From the NCBI GenBank assembly GCA_902810075.1, contig LR778135.1, positions 1,426,001 to 1,490,000 on the forward strand: a stretch of DNA of 64,000 bases, written 5' to 3'. Shown here in pieces: positions 27,145 through 35,296 of this stretch. Source of the DNA: Ruminococcaceae bacterium BL-6 (GTDB taxonomy: Bacteria; Bacillota; Clostridia; Oscillospirales; Acutalibacteraceae). Within the stretch, counting starts at the first letter, position 1, and the number at the start of each line of letters is the position of its first letter. Both the position numbers and the translations under genes were made by a program. The notes below the pieces were generated by a model. That model worked only from the letters and a program-made list of their open reading frames with translations. It searched no databases and had not been told where the DNA came from.

Positions 27145-27421
27145 GAGCCTGTATTCACAAGCGTTTAAGCAGTGTATGAAAGTGAGAGATTTTAACGATA
27201 GTTTCAGCAGAATCGGTAGTAATTTCATAATCCTTGCTGAGACGACGGGAGTTATTCAGCCAACTAAAGGTACGCTCAACCACCCAACGCCAGGGAAGCT
27301 TTTCCCACTGGTGCGGTTTGATTTTTTCCGAAATGTCCACGCCAAGGCCAAGGGCCTTATCCACATCAAGAACAAAAGTACCGCGATATCCCGCGTCAGC
27401 GCAGAATCTTTGGATGGATGA
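26096..27421 (+). pseudogene. ltrA: LtrA-like group II intron reverse transcriptase, truncated by IS
   Basis: Native residues 1-349 (26096-27142 or so) contain reverse transcriptase blocks: [63 protein letters not shown] and the catalytic YLRYADDF. It ends at EEKTLITQS, where the IS starts; the maturase (X), DNA-binding and HNH endonuclease parts are lost. The remaining 92 codons read through the antisense strand of the IS. Full LtrA is about 600 residues. The start has GGGAGGAAAACC upstream. Confidence 0.92.
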
Positions 27422-27970
27422 GTAGCGCTTAAAAGCAAGTTTTGCCGGTTCAATGCCCGACTTCGTGTCATGAATATTCGCCGCATGGACGACGACTGCA
27501 AGCAGATTTCCCATCACGTCTACGACGATGTGCCGCTTGCGTCCTTTCGTTTTTTCCCTCCGTCAATACCGCGTTTCTCGCTTGCGGCTACAGTCTTGAC
27601 ACTTTGAGAGTCGATAATTCCATAGCTCGGTTCTGCTTTTCGGCCCGCATCTTCACGCGTCTTTACCACCATATGTTGCAATATTCTATTCCAAAGGCCG
27701 CTGATCCGAGCGCGCCGATAGAAACTGTGTACTGTTGAATAGGGTGGAAAGTCATGCGGTAAATGACGCCATTGACAGCCTGTTTTGACAAAATACAAAA
27801 CGGCATCCGTCAACTCGCGTTTTGACCACTTATATTCTCTTAACCCAGAATATAGTGGTTCTATCTCTGCCCATTGTTTGTCGGTCAGGTCGCTTGGGTA
27901 TCCCTGCCTTCGCTTTTCATCTTTTTTCATATGCTCATTTTATCATATCTTCGCTTGTGAATACAACTTC
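27145..27970 (-). mobile_element. IS5-family insertion sequence, copy 1 (826 bp)
   Basis: Ends are GAGCCTGTATTCACAAGCG on the left and, read inward from the right, GAAGTTGTATTCACAAGCG: 19-bp imperfect inverted repeats with three mismatches. The flanks are TCA on the left and TTA on the right. Both fit the TNA target of IS427-type elements but they are not identical, so this copy is not a simple insertion. It is identical to copy 2 except at 27161 and 27877 as read by eye. Confidence 0.92.
27155..27930 (-). CDS. IS5-family transposase in two overlapping frames (copy 1)
   Basis: The upstream frame (27520-27930, 136 residues) carries the N-terminal domain and first catalytic Asp (YGIIDSQSVKT). 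The downstream frame (27155-27517 plus upstream codons, GRKRHIVVDVMGNLLAVVVHA...) carries the second Asp (FCADAGYRGTF) and the Glu (WVVERTFSWLNNSRRLSKDYE). They are joined by a -1 shift at the AAAAAA run in GGAGGGAAAAAACGAAAG, the usual programmed frameshift of IS427-group elements. Function: cut-and-paste or copy transposition of the IS. Confidence 0.9.
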
Positions 27971-28068
27971 TTATTCAAGCGCACCACCCAGCCATCCAGC
28001 AGCACCGTCTGCATCGCTGGTATGGAATTGAGCAGCGCCTCTTCAAGCAAATGAATTTCCTCATTCAT
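27971..28068 (-). pseudogene. GNAT acetyltransferase, 5' fragment (N-terminal 32 residues)
   Basis: Read on the minus strand from ATG 28068: MNEEIHLLEEALLNSIPAM, then QTVLLDGWVVRLN, then the IS right end. The DGW-V-R segment is the usual N terminus of a GNAT subfamily. The codons continue perfectly into the fragment at 36124 (RLN + KNYTYRADCACP), so both belong to one gene broken at the trinucleotide TAA. It follows the carboxymuconolactone decarboxylase gene by 16 nt, so the two were an operon. Confidence 0.85.
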
Positions 28069-28084
28069 TTGATTCACCCCTTCT

Positions 28085-28471
28085 TCAGCTTGTGGGATAC
28101 TTTCCGCCAAGTTCGGCCGCCTTTTTCTCAGCAGCCTCGATCGCCTCTACTCCGGCCATACACAGCACGTTTATGCCTTTTACTATTGTAACTATGACAA
28201 ACGTCTGTGTAATTTCTTCCACTGTCATACCGGCCTCGACTGCAGCCGCGGCATGGGCACGCGCTCCGCTGACCTCGTTATCTACGCTGTCGAGTACCAT
28301 AAAGATGAGTTCACGCGTTTTCGCAGGCAGCGGCCCCGTCTGTGCGGCCTCCCTCATGGTAAGATAACCGCTTAAACCGTCGGGGCAGTATTTTGACAGT
28401 ACCTGTGCAAACGGCGGGTCCCACTTGAGTACGTTTTTATAGTAGTCTAAAATTTCTTCCGTGATTTTCAT
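28085..28471 (-). CDS. Carboxymuconolactone decarboxylase (AhpD-like) family protein
   Basis: A 128-residue all-helical protein. The middle (LPAKTRELIFMVLDSV...GARAHAAAAVEAGMTVEEI) is the AhpD/CMD signature. The canonical CxxC of AhpD peroxidases is absent (positions are GARAH), so a redox role of that kind is unlikely. Start ATG 28471 has GGAGG upstream. It was co-transcribed with the acetyltransferase now split by the IS. Function in the arsenic island is unclear; it may be an unrelated passenger. Confidence 0.85.
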   Translation of the reverse strand: MKITEEILDYYKNVLKWDPPFAQVLSKYCPDGLSGYLTMREAAQTGPLPAKTRELIFMVLDSVDNEVSGARAHAAAAVEAGMTVEEITQTFVIVTIVKGINVLCMAGVEAIEAAEKKAAELGGKYPTS

Positions 28472-28534
28472 TTTTTAGCCTCCAATTCAGTTGAATTCTA
28501 CATTATGCAATAATTTGCCTCTATTATAGCTTAC

Positions 28535-28584
28535 TGGAAAACAAAAAGAAACAGACAAACTTCTTCTCGAAATTTGTCTGTTTC
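28535..28584 (-). terminator. Terminator-like hairpin reading toward the CMD gene
   Basis: GAAACAGACAAA (28548-28559) and TTTGTCTGTTTC (28573-28584) form a perfect 12-bp stem. On the minus strand it is followed by TTTTTGTTTT. It lies upstream of the CMD gene, so it either ended a former upstream gene or acts as an attenuator. Confidence 0.55.
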
Positions 28585-28715
28585 ATCTGGAAAGTTAGGT
28601 CATAAAAGATGCAGTGAATTCGCATGGAGAAAAGGAAACAAACAGCCGATTTGCGGGAAATTCTACATACTGAGCAAGCCTCCTGACAAGTGCAAAATTT
28701 TTATTATATGGTAGA

Positions 28716-28772
28716 TTGACAAAATGTAATAATGCGCATATTATATAGATGAATCTAAATATCATTGATGAT
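28716..28772 (+). promoter_or_regulatory. arsR promoter with candidate ArsR operator
   Basis: TTGACA (28716-28721), 17-bp spacer, TATTAT (28739-28744). Downstream, ATCATTGATGAT (28761-28772) is a 12-bp palindrome that could be the ArsR site, placing repression just after the start of transcription. The operator is inferred. Confidence 0.75.
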
Positions 28773-28795
28773 AGTCTATGTATAGAGAGGTAATC

Positions 28796-29137
28796 ATGGA
28801 AAACAAATACGCGGATTTTGCTCTGCTTTTCAAGGCTCTGTCGGATGAAACCCGGCTGAAAATCATCGACATGCTATCTTGCGGGGAGCTCTGCGCCTGC
28901 GATATTTTGAAACATCTCAATATCACGCAGCCGACGCTGTCCTATCACATGAAAATGCTTTCCGAGTGTGGCATGGTCAATGCCGACCGGCAAGGTGCCT
29001 GGATGCACTATACTTTAAATGAAGTCACCACGAAGAGTATTTCAGAATTCTGGCAATTGCTTTCAAGCAGCAAGGAGAATTGTATTTGTCACAGTTGCTA
29101 TGAACTACAGGAAAATAACTGCAAATCAGAAACCTGA
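28796..29137 (+). CDS. arsR: ArsR-family arsenic-responsive repressor
   Basis: A 113-residue winged-helix repressor. The metalloid-binding motif ELCACD is at residues 31-36 (Cys33, Cys35) with Cys29 just before it, and the recognition helix is TQPTLSYHMKML. Arsenite binding to the cysteines would release DNA. Additional cysteines at the C terminus (NCICHSCYELQENNC) are unusual and may add a second site. ATG 28796 (GAGAGG upstream) is preferred to 28778. It is the first gene of the island and has its own promoter. Confidence 0.93.
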   Translation: MENKYADFALLFKALSDETRLKIIDMLSCGELCACDILKHLNITQPTLSYHMKMLSECGMVNADRQGAWMHYTLNEVTTKSISEFWQLLSSSKENCICHSCYELQENNCKSET

Positions 29138-29200
29138 CAATACAAATTCACCGAATCCTTAACTGCGTTTGGTGAACGTTTCTTGCCTCTTTTTCACATC

Positions 29201-29233
29201 TTGAATATAAGATAAATTGTCTATTATATTCAA
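29201..29233 (+). promoter_or_regulatory. Promoter/operator of arsD-arsA-acr3-arsC
   Basis: A perfect inverted repeat TTGAATATAA (29201-29210) and TTATATTCAA (29224-29233). TTGAAT can serve as -35 and TTATAT (29224) as -10 with 17-bp spacing, so a dimeric repressor bound here would block RNA polymerase. ArsR is the likely binder. Confidence 0.6.
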
Positions 29234-29267
29234 AATTTTCAATTATATTATAAGGAGTTGTTTTTTT

Positions 29268-29645
29268 ATGAGTAAAATGGTTATTTTCGATCCCGCCATG
29301 TGCTGTTCCACGGGAGTTTGCGGCCCTGCCGTAGACCCGGAATTGCTGCGAGTTGCCGCCGTGCTTGAAAACCTGAAAAAAGTCGGTATAGAAGTGGCGC
29401 GGCACAACCTTTCTTCCGAGCCGCAGGCATTTATGCGCAGCGAGGTAGTCGCCAACGCACTGAATGAAAAAGGCGTGGCGGCCTTGCCAATCACCATGGT
29501 TGACGGGAAGATCGCAAAATCCGGCAACTATCCCACCAATGAGGAATTCGCCCATTTGCTTGGTGTCTCAGTGGATACGATTAAACCGGCCACCAAAGTA
29601 AAGGTAAGCAAACACTGCAACTGCGGCCCCAAAGGCTGCTGTTGA
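29268..29645 (+). CDS. arsD: ArsD arsenite metallochaperone
   Basis: A 125-residue thioredoxin-fold protein. The arsenite-binding cysteines Cys12-Cys13-Cys18 lie in AMCCSTGVCGP, and the core ALPITMVDGKIAKSGNYPT is conserved. The extra C-terminal HCNCGPKGCC cluster is common in longer ArsD forms. ArsD hands As(III) to the ArsA ATPase encoded next. ATG 29268 follows AAGGAG. Confidence 0.94.
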   Translation: MSKMVIFDPAMCCSTGVCGPAVDPELLRVAAVLENLKKVGIEVARHNLSSEPQAFMRSEVVANALNEKGVAALPITMVDGKIAKSGNYPTNEEFAHLLGVSVDTIKPATKVKVSKHCNCGPKGCC

Positions 29646-29664
29646 AAGGTAAAAAGGTACAGAT

Positions 29665-31410
29665 ATGGAGCTATATAACCCAGAGAAAGTATCAATGACA
29701 AAATATCTGTTCTTTACCGGCAAGGGCGGCGTAGGCAAGACTTCGATTGCCTGCGCCACGGCTGTCGCCCTTGCGGATTCCGGGAAAAAGGTGCTGCTCG
29801 TCAGCACCGACCCGGCATCCAACCTGCAGGATGTTTTCGGCATCCCGCTTGACAACAAAGGCACGGAGATTAAAGAAGCGCCGGGGCTTATGGTTGCAAA
29901 CCTCGACCCGCTTGCCGCGGCCGCAGAATACCGCGAATCGGTTGTTGGGCCGTATCGCGGGAAGTTCCCCGATTCCGTCATCCGCAACATGGAGGAGCAG
30001 CTTTCCGGCTCCTGCACCGTCGAGATCGCGGCATTCAATGAATTTTCGGCCTTTCTGACCGACGGAGATAAGGCGGAGCGGTTCGACCACATTTTGTTTG
30101 ACACGGCCCCCACGGGCCACACCCTGCGGATGCTCCAGCTTCCCTCCGCATGGACGGGGTTTATCAGTAAGAGCACGCATGGAGCGTCCTGCCTCGGACA
30201 GCTTTCCGGACTCGAAAGCAAAAAAGGGACCTATAAGAAGGCCGTCTACACTCTTGCCGATGGTGGGCTTACAACCCTTATTCTTGTCACAAGGCCGGAG
30301 GCTGCTCCGATTCTGGAGGCTAAGAGGGCGTCCGAAGAACTTGGATCGCTCGGTATCAACAATCAGTTGCTTGTGGTCAACGGACTGCTGGAAAGCAGCG
30401 ATCCAAACGACGCGGTAGAAACCGCTCTGTTTGAGAAACAAAAGGCCGCGATTGAAAACATTCCCGCCGATCTTCTGAAACGACCGGCCTCAATGGTACC
30501 CCTGCGCGCCTATAACATAACCGGCATTGAAAATGTCCGCCATATGCTCTCCTATTCGGGAAGCGCGGGCGGCGGAAACAGTCCGGCGAAAATAAGCGCC
30601 TACGCGCTGGCGAACGTGGTAGATGAACTTTACAACTCCGGCAAAAAGGTCATCTTCACGATGGGCAAGGGCGGCGTCGGAAAGACCACGGTTGCCGCCG
30701 CCATCGCGCTGGGACTGAACCGCAAAGGCCAAAAAGTGCGTCTCGCCACTACAGACCCCGCCGATCACCTGAATTTTGTAATGAACGGCGACGCCGGAAT
30801 CTCTGTCAGCCATATTGACGAGCAACTTGAACTTGAAAGATACAGGGATGAAGTGCTGACCAAAGCCCGGAAAACCATGAGCGAGGATGATCTCGCTTAT
30901 GTAGAGGAAGACCTGCGCTCTCCTTGCACACAGGAGATTGCCGTGTTTCGGGCCTTTGCCGAGATTGTGGCAAAAAGCCTGGACGAAACGGTGGTAATCG
31001 ACACAGCGCCAACCGGCCATACGCTCCTGTTGCTCGAATCCACCCAAAGCTATAACCGGCAGATTGAGAATTCGGGCGGCGACGTATCGGAAGCGGCAAA
31101 AGCATTGTTGCCGAGACTGAAAAACCCGGACTACACAGAGGTGGTGATCGTCACGCTTCCCGAAACCACACCGTTTTTTGAAGCACAAAGGCTTACCGAA
31201 GACTTAAAGCGCGCGGGCATTTCGGCGAAGTGGTGGATCGTAAATCAAAGCCTGTCCTTTGCAGAAACAACCAGCGATTTTCTGAAAGCTAAAGCGTTCG
31301 GTGAAATTCAGTGGATTGAAAAGGTTCGGGAAATTTCTAACGGCAGTTTTGCGGTTATCCCGTGGAAGCCGTTTGAAATCAAAGGCGGCAGGCTGCTTAA
31401 ACTGTTATAG
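29665..31410 (+). CDS. arsA: ArsA arsenite efflux pump ATPase
   Basis: A 581-residue tandem ATPase with two P-loops: GKGGVGKTS in the first half (about residues 19-27) and GKGGVGKTT in the second (about 334-342). DTAPTGHTLR and DTAPTGHTLLLLES are the two switch-II signatures. Cysteines in SGSCTVEI, ASCLGQL and SPCTQEI match the As(III) site positions. It gets arsenite from ArsD and energises the membrane carrier. Start ATG 29665 or 29695 cannot be separated. Confidence 0.95.
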   Translation: MELYNPEKVSMTKYLFFTGKGGVGKTSIACATAVALADSGKKVLLVSTDPASNLQDVFGIPLDNKGTEIKEAPGLMVANLDPLAAAAEYRESVVGPYRGKFPDSVIRNMEEQLSGSCTVEIAAFNEFSAFLTDGDKAERFDHILFDTAPTGHTLRMLQLPSAWTGFISKSTHGASCLGQLSGLESKKGTYKKAVYTLADGGLTTLILVTRPEAAPILEAKRASEELGSLGINNQLLVVNGLLESSDPNDAVETALFEKQKAAIENIPADLLKRPASMVPLRAYNITGIENVRHMLSYSGSAGGGNSPAKISAYALANVVDELYNSGKKVIFTMGKGGVGKTTVAAAIALGLNRKGQKVRLATTDPADHLNFVMNGDAGISVSHIDEQLELERYRDEVLTKARKTMSEDDLAYVEEDLRSPCTQEIAVFRAFAEIVAKSLDETVVIDTAPTGHTLLLLESTQSYNRQIENSGGDVSEAAKALLPRLKNPDYTEVVIVTLPETTPFFEAQRLTEDLKRAGISAKWWIVNQSLSFAETTSDFLKAKAFGEIQWIEKVREISNGSFAVIPWKPFEIKGGRLLKLL

Positions 31411-31443
31411 TCGCTATTTCTGCAATTATTGGAGGTAAGAAAC

Positions 31444-32529
31444 ATGGAACGGGCAGGCGGCAGGCTTTCCTTCTTAGACCGATTTTTGACGCTGTGGATC
31501 TTCTTGGCTATGGCAATCGGCGTGGCTGTGGGAAACTTTTTTCCTGGCGCGGCAAACGCCATCAATCAATTAAGCACCGGCACGACCTCATGGCCGATCG
31601 CGGTAGGGCTGATTCTGATGATGTACCCTCCGCTGATCCGGGTGAAATATGAAGAAATCGGCAAGGTGGCAAACAACAAAAAGGTGTTTGGTTTTTCTCT
31701 TTTGCAGAACTGGATCATCGGGCCGATCCTGATGTTTATCCTGGCCCTCATCTTCTTGCCGGATAAACCGGAGTACGCAGTTGGCATCATCGTCATTGGG
31801 CTTGCCCGCTGCATCGCCATGGTGATTATCTGGAATACCCTCGCCAAAGGCGATAATGAGTATTGCGCCGCGCTGGTGGCACTCAACGCCATCTTTCAAA
31901 TCCTCCTTTACTCAGTCTACATCTGGCTGTTTGTCACAGCTCTGCCGGGTGCTTTGCATCTTTCGTGGGGCGATAACGCAGTTCATGTTTCCATTTGGAA
32001 AGTCGCCCGCAGCGTATTGACTTATCTCGGCATCCCGTTTGTGGCGGGTATCGTCACCCGCTTTGCCGTGATGCGCACCAAGGGAAAGGAATGGCTGACC
32101 AAGACCTTCATTCCGAAAATCTCACCGCTCGCCCTGATTGCGCTGCTCTATACCATTGTCATCATGTTTATGCTCAAAGGGCGTATGATCGTTGAGCTGC
32201 CGTTGGATGTAGTGCGGATAGCGATTCCCCTGCTGATCTACTTTGTCCTGATGTTTTCCATCAGCTTCTTCATTTCCTATAAGCGTGGATTCCGGTATGA
32301 GCAGACGACGACGTTATCCTTTACCGCCGCGAGCAACAACTTTGAACTTGCCATTGCTGTATCGGTCGCGGTATTCGGCATCGGCTCCGGGCAGGCGTTC
32401 GCCGCCGTCATCGGGCCGCTGATCGAGGTGCCGGTCATGATCCTGCTCGTGCGGCTTGCGTTGTATTTAAAAAGTAAGTATTTTAACAATGACGGCCTGC
32501 CTGTGAAAGAGACGGAGGTTTCAAAATGA
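31444..32529 (+). CDS. acr3: Acr3-type arsenite efflux permease
   Basis: A 361-residue membrane protein with about ten helices. Characteristic Acr3 segments are present: [13 protein letters not shown] (about 59-71), [12 protein letters not shown] with the transport Cys (about 120-131) and [17 protein letters not shown] with a conserved Glu near the C-terminal end. It exports As(III), probably driven by the ArsA ATPase. ATG 31444 has GGAGGT upstream; its stop overlaps arsC by 4 nt (ATGA). Confidence 0.95.
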   Translation: MERAGGRLSFLDRFLTLWIFLAMAIGVAVGNFFPGAANAINQLSTGTTSWPIAVGLILMMYPPLIRVKYEEIGKVANNKKVFGFSLLQNWIIGPILMFILALIFLPDKPEYAVGIIVIGLARCIAMVIIWNTLAKGDNEYCAALVALNAIFQILLYSVYIWLFVTALPGALHLSWGDNAVHVSIWKVARSVLTYLGIPFVAGIVTRFAVMRTKGKEWLTKTFIPKISPLALIALLYTIVIMFMLKGRMIVELPLDVVRIAIPLLIYFVLMFSISFFISYKRGFRYEQTTTLSFTAASNNFELAIAVSVAVFGIGSGQAFAAVIGPLIEVPVMILLVRLALYLKSKYFNNDGLPVKETEVSK

Positions 32530-32939
32530 GTGGAAAACCGAAAGTCGCGTTTATCTGCACACACAACTCCTGCCGTTCGCAGATGGCGGAGGCAATCAGC
32601 AAAAAACTGGCTTCGGATGTGTTTGAGGCGTATTCGGCCGGGACGGAAATTAAAAAAGCGATCAACCCGGATGCTATCCGCGTCATCCAGAAGCTATACG
32701 ACGTCAACATGACGGAGAGTCAGCACCCAAAGTTACTTTCGGAACTTCCTGCAGTTGACATCGTCGTCACGATGGGTTGCGGAGTGCAATGCCCGTATCT
32801 GCCCTGCAAGCGCCGGGAGAACTGGGGGCTTGACGACCCAACAGGTGGGGCGGAAGATGAATTTATCAGAACGGCTAAAATAATCGAGGAAAAAATTAAT
32901 AACTTAAAGGGCAGAATTTCAAATAGCAATGGCAAATGA
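32526..32939 (+). CDS. arsC: Arsenate reductase, low-molecular-weight phosphatase type
   Basis: A 137-residue enzyme that reduces arsenate to arsenite for export. The phosphate-binding loop is C11-THNSC-R17-S, and the redox cysteines lie in [12 protein letters not shown] (Cys85, Cys89, Cys94), followed by WGLDDPTGG. This is the thioredoxin-coupled group related to pI258 ArsC. It overlaps acr3 by 4 nt and ends the arsDABC operon with a strong terminator. Confidence 0.94.
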   Translation: MSGKPKVAFICTHNSCRSQMAEAISKKLASDVFEAYSAGTEIKKAINPDAIRVIQKLYDVNMTESQHPKLLSELPAVDIVVTMGCGVQCPYLPCKRRENWGLDDPTGGAEDEFIRTAKIIEEKINNLKGRISNSNGK

Positions 32940-32954
32940 ACTTTGCTATTTGAT

Positions 32955-32992
32955 AAAAAGCATGTTGACTAACTCTGGTCAACATGCTTTTT
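32955..32992. terminator. Strong terminator after arsC
   Basis: AAAAAGCATGTTGAC (32955-32969) pairs perfectly with GTCAACATGCTTTTT (32978-32992) around an 8-nt loop. It can act in both directions. Confidence 0.93.
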
Positions 32993-33010
32993 AGAAATTA
33001 CTCGCAACAT

Positions 33011-33037
33011 ACAACTGTTTAGTGATACAATAGTTGT
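33011..33037 (+). promoter_or_regulatory. Candidate operator of the MarR gene
   Basis: ACAACTGTT (33011-33019) and AATAGTTGT (33029-33037) form a 9-bp inverted repeat with one mismatch, and TACAAT within it may be the -10 box. It directly precedes the ribosome-binding site of the MarR gene, which points to autoregulation. Confidence 0.6.
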
Positions 33038-33049
33038 GGAGGCGAGACA

Positions 33050-33511
33050 ATGGACGAACGGAATGATTCAATAAAATTGCGTGAGACAATCCGAAAGCTG
33101 GAACGAAAACTCGGCATTCTCGAAGAGAGTGAACTTTCCTGCTGCAATATATCATTGGCACAGTGCCATGCCTTGGTGGAGATAGGCCGGGTAAAGACCA
33201 TTTCGCTCAATGAGCTTGCCGAGCTGCTGAATCTTGAAAACAGCACCATGAGCAGGACGGTAAGCAACCTTGTAAACAGTGGGTATGTGAAAAGAGATAT
33301 TGATGCTACGGACAGACGATACCTCACCATATCGCTCACAGAAAGCGGTCAGGATTTGTTTAACCGGATTGAGGCCGGCATGGGAAGATACTATCGGGAC
33401 ATCTTTGAGCAGATCGAGGAAGGCAAAAGAGGGCAAGTGATTGAAAGCCTGAATCTGCTGCTTGATGCGGTTGAGAAGAGTAATTGCTGTGGCGGTAATA
33501 ATTGTTGCTGA
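33050..33511 (+). CDS. MarR-family regulator with a C-terminal cysteine cluster
   Basis: A 153-residue winged-helix regulator: recognition helix NSTMSRTVSNLVNSGYV and wing DATDRRYLTISLTESG. Two extra cysteine groups stand out: ESELSCCNISLAQC near residues 28-40 and the terminal SNCCGGNNCC. Such vicinal cysteines are typical of arsenite binding, so this may be an As(III)-responsive switch for arsM, 20 nt downstream. That role is inferred. ATG 33050 follows GGAGGCGAG. The gene is separated from arsC by a terminator. Confidence 0.88.
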   Translation: MDERNDSIKLRETIRKLERKLGILEESELSCCNISLAQCHALVEIGRVKTISLNELAELLNLENSTMSRTVSNLVNSGYVKRDIDATDRRYLTISLTESGQDLFNRIEAGMGRYYRDIFEQIEEGKRGQVIESLNLLLDAVEKSNCCGGNNCC

Positions 33512-33531
33512 TTTTTGAAAGGAGTACGACA

Positions 33532-34359
33532 ATGGAATCTCAAGTTCACTCGAAAGTCCAGAAGTATTATGGCGGGATCGCCAAAGGTATCACGGAGGGA
33601 CAAAACAAATCCTGCTGTGGGTGCGGGTCGGCCGGAAATCAGTCCTGTTGTGATGGAATCAGCAGTTCGGCTATCATTTACAACGGAGAGAACCTCAGTG
33701 ATCTGCCCAAGGAGGCGGTAGACGCATCCCTTGGCTGTGCGAATCCGCTGGTGTTTGCTCAACTCAAAGAAGGTGAAACCGTTTTGGATTTGGGCAGCGG
33801 CGGGGGCATCAATGTCCTGATGGCTGCAAAGCATGTCGGCGAAACCGGCAAAGTATATGGTCTCGACATGACGGATGAAATGCTGACACTCGCCCGCAGC
33901 AATCAGGAGAAGATGGGCGTAAAAAACGTGGAATTCGTAAAGGGCTTTATTGAGAACATTCCACTTAAAAATGAGGCCGTGGACGTCATCATCTCGAATT
34001 GTGTCATTAACTTGTCGGATGACAAACCCAAGGCAATTTCAGAGGCTTACCGGGTACTAAAAAAAAGCGGTCGGATCGCCATCGCCGATATTATTAACCT
34101 AAAGCCGGTTTCGGCAGATATAAAAAGCAAGACCGATTTATGGTGCGGCTGTATTGCGGGTACGCTTGAGCTTCAGGAATACAGGAGTATCCTCGAAAAA
34201 TCGGGATTTCACGATATTGAGATCAACCCCGCCCATGTTTACACAAAAGAAGTGATCGAGCAGCTTTTTGGCAATTCCCTGGAATATAAGGCATCCGGTG
34301 TAGATATGGACAAAGTGGACGGGGCCTTTGCCGGTGCTTATATAAAGGCTGTAAAATAG
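33532..34359 (+). CDS. arsM: ArsM arsenite S-adenosylmethionine methyltransferase
   Basis: A 275-residue class I methyltransferase. SAM motif I is [15 protein letters not shown] (about 89-103) with the acidic LDMTDEM following. Cysteines for As(III) are in IISNCVINL and LWCGCIAG, the usual ArsM pair. A Cys-rich insert near the N terminus (Cys28, 29, 31, 39, 40) is also typical. The enzyme turns arsenite into methylated species. ATG 33532 follows AAAGGAG. It is in an operon with the MarR gene. Confidence 0.93.
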   Translation: MESQVHSKVQKYYGGIAKGITEGQNKSCCGCGSAGNQSCCDGISSSAIIYNGENLSDLPKEAVDASLGCANPLVFAQLKEGETVLDLGSGGGINVLMAAKHVGETGKVYGLDMTDEMLTLARSNQEKMGVKNVEFVKGFIENIPLKNEAVDVIISNCVINLSDDKPKAISEAYRVLKKSGRIAIADIINLKPVSADIKSKTDLWCGCIAGTLELQEYRSILEKSGFHDIEINPAHVYTKEVIEQLFGNSLEYKASGVDMDKVDGAFAGAYIKAVK

Positions 34360-34464
34360 TATGCGTTTCTCTACCTTTGTCAGAAGGGATTTATTCTATC
34401 ATGTAGTTGCATACCACGATTATTTGCAATTACAATAATTTTGCTTGTTGAGGAGCCTGTAAAA

Positions 34465-34965
34465 ATGGATGCTGTAATACGCTCGATGAATGAAAAAGAT
34501 TGGCCATCCGTTTCTGAAATTTACCGTCAGGGAATTGAGACCGGGAAGGCCACGTTCCAAAGCGATATACCCGCCTACGATGAATGGGATACCACACATA
34601 TCCGGGAATGCAGGTTTGTTGCTGTGGTTGATGGGAAAGTCACGGGGTGGGTTGCACTCTCAAAAATCAGCAGCCGGTGTGTTTACGGCGGCATCGCCGA
34701 AGTAAGCATATACATCGCAGAAAATCATCGTGAAGAAGGGATCGGTCGGCAACTGCTGAAATACCTCATTACAAAATCGGAGAGAGCCGGTTTTTGGATG
34801 CTGCAATCGGGTATCATGGAAGACAATGCAGCCAGCATCAGGCTGCACGAATGCTGCGGCTTCCGCATGGTTGGCTATCGGGAGAAGATTGGAAAAGACG
34901 TCAGCGGCAAGTGGCGAAATAACGTTCTGATGGAGAAAAGAAGTCACACCGTAGGAATAGATTGA
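34465..34965 (+). CDS. ArsN1-like GNAT acetyltransferase
   Basis: A 166-residue GNAT enzyme close to phosphinothricin acetyltransferases: GKATFQSDIPAYDEWD near the N terminus, VYGGIAEVSIYIAENHREEGIGRQLL for acetyl-CoA binding, and GFRMVGYREKIGKDVSGKWRNNVLMEK at the end. In ars islands such enzymes (ArsN1) acetylate the arsenical antibiotic arsinothricin, which is the likely role here. ATG 34465 with AGGAG at 34451-34455 is preferred to TTG 34441. Confidence 0.85.
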   Translation: MDAVIRSMNEKDWPSVSEIYRQGIETGKATFQSDIPAYDEWDTTHIRECRFVAVVDGKVTGWVALSKISSRCVYGGIAEVSIYIAENHREEGIGRQLLKYLITKSERAGFWMLQSGIMEDNAASIRLHECCGFRMVGYREKIGKDVSGKWRNNVLMEKRSHTVGID

Positions 34966-34991
34966 TTCCGAAGTGAAAGAGGGTGTCTATT

Positions 34992-35135
34992 ATGTTATTC
35001 GTGGGAATCGTGCTGGCTGTCGTTCTTATAGCTGCTGTTGGGGCGGTAGGCGCTCCGGGCAGCAAAAATAGTGAAGAAGCGGTAATGGAAAAGTTCTGCA
35101 AACTTGAATGTACCTGTTGCCAGAGACGTCCTTAA
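34992..35135 (+). CDS. Tiny membrane peptide with a cysteine tail
   Basis: A 47-residue reading frame: one hydrophobic helix (residues 2-22, FVGIVLAVVLIAAVGAVG), a charged linker and a terminal FCKLECTCCQRRP with four cysteines. GAGGGTGTCT upstream could be a weak ribosome-binding site. It directly follows the ArsN-like gene and precedes IS copy 2. The cysteines suggest metalloid binding at the membrane, but there is no homologue I can name and it could be a chance frame. Confidence 0.4.
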   Translation: MLFVGIVLAVVLIAAVGAVGAPGSKNSEEAVMEKFCKLECTCCQRRP

Positions 35136-35296
35136 CCTCGAATGAGCCTGCCTACTCATATGAGTGGACAGACTCTTTCTGTATCAAGACCGTCATTCGG
35201 CCCAAGCTGGTGCTTAAAAATTCGTCCGATTGCTTTAGAAAATCAGAACATCATTTTCATTCCAGGCTCGTTGGAAATTTCTTTGGAACGCTCTAA

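Noticed and set aside
35136..35296. A protein-coding remnant left of IS copy 2
   Set aside because: A frame is open in this stretch but I could match it to nothing, and it does not continue the acetyltransferase; left unannotated.
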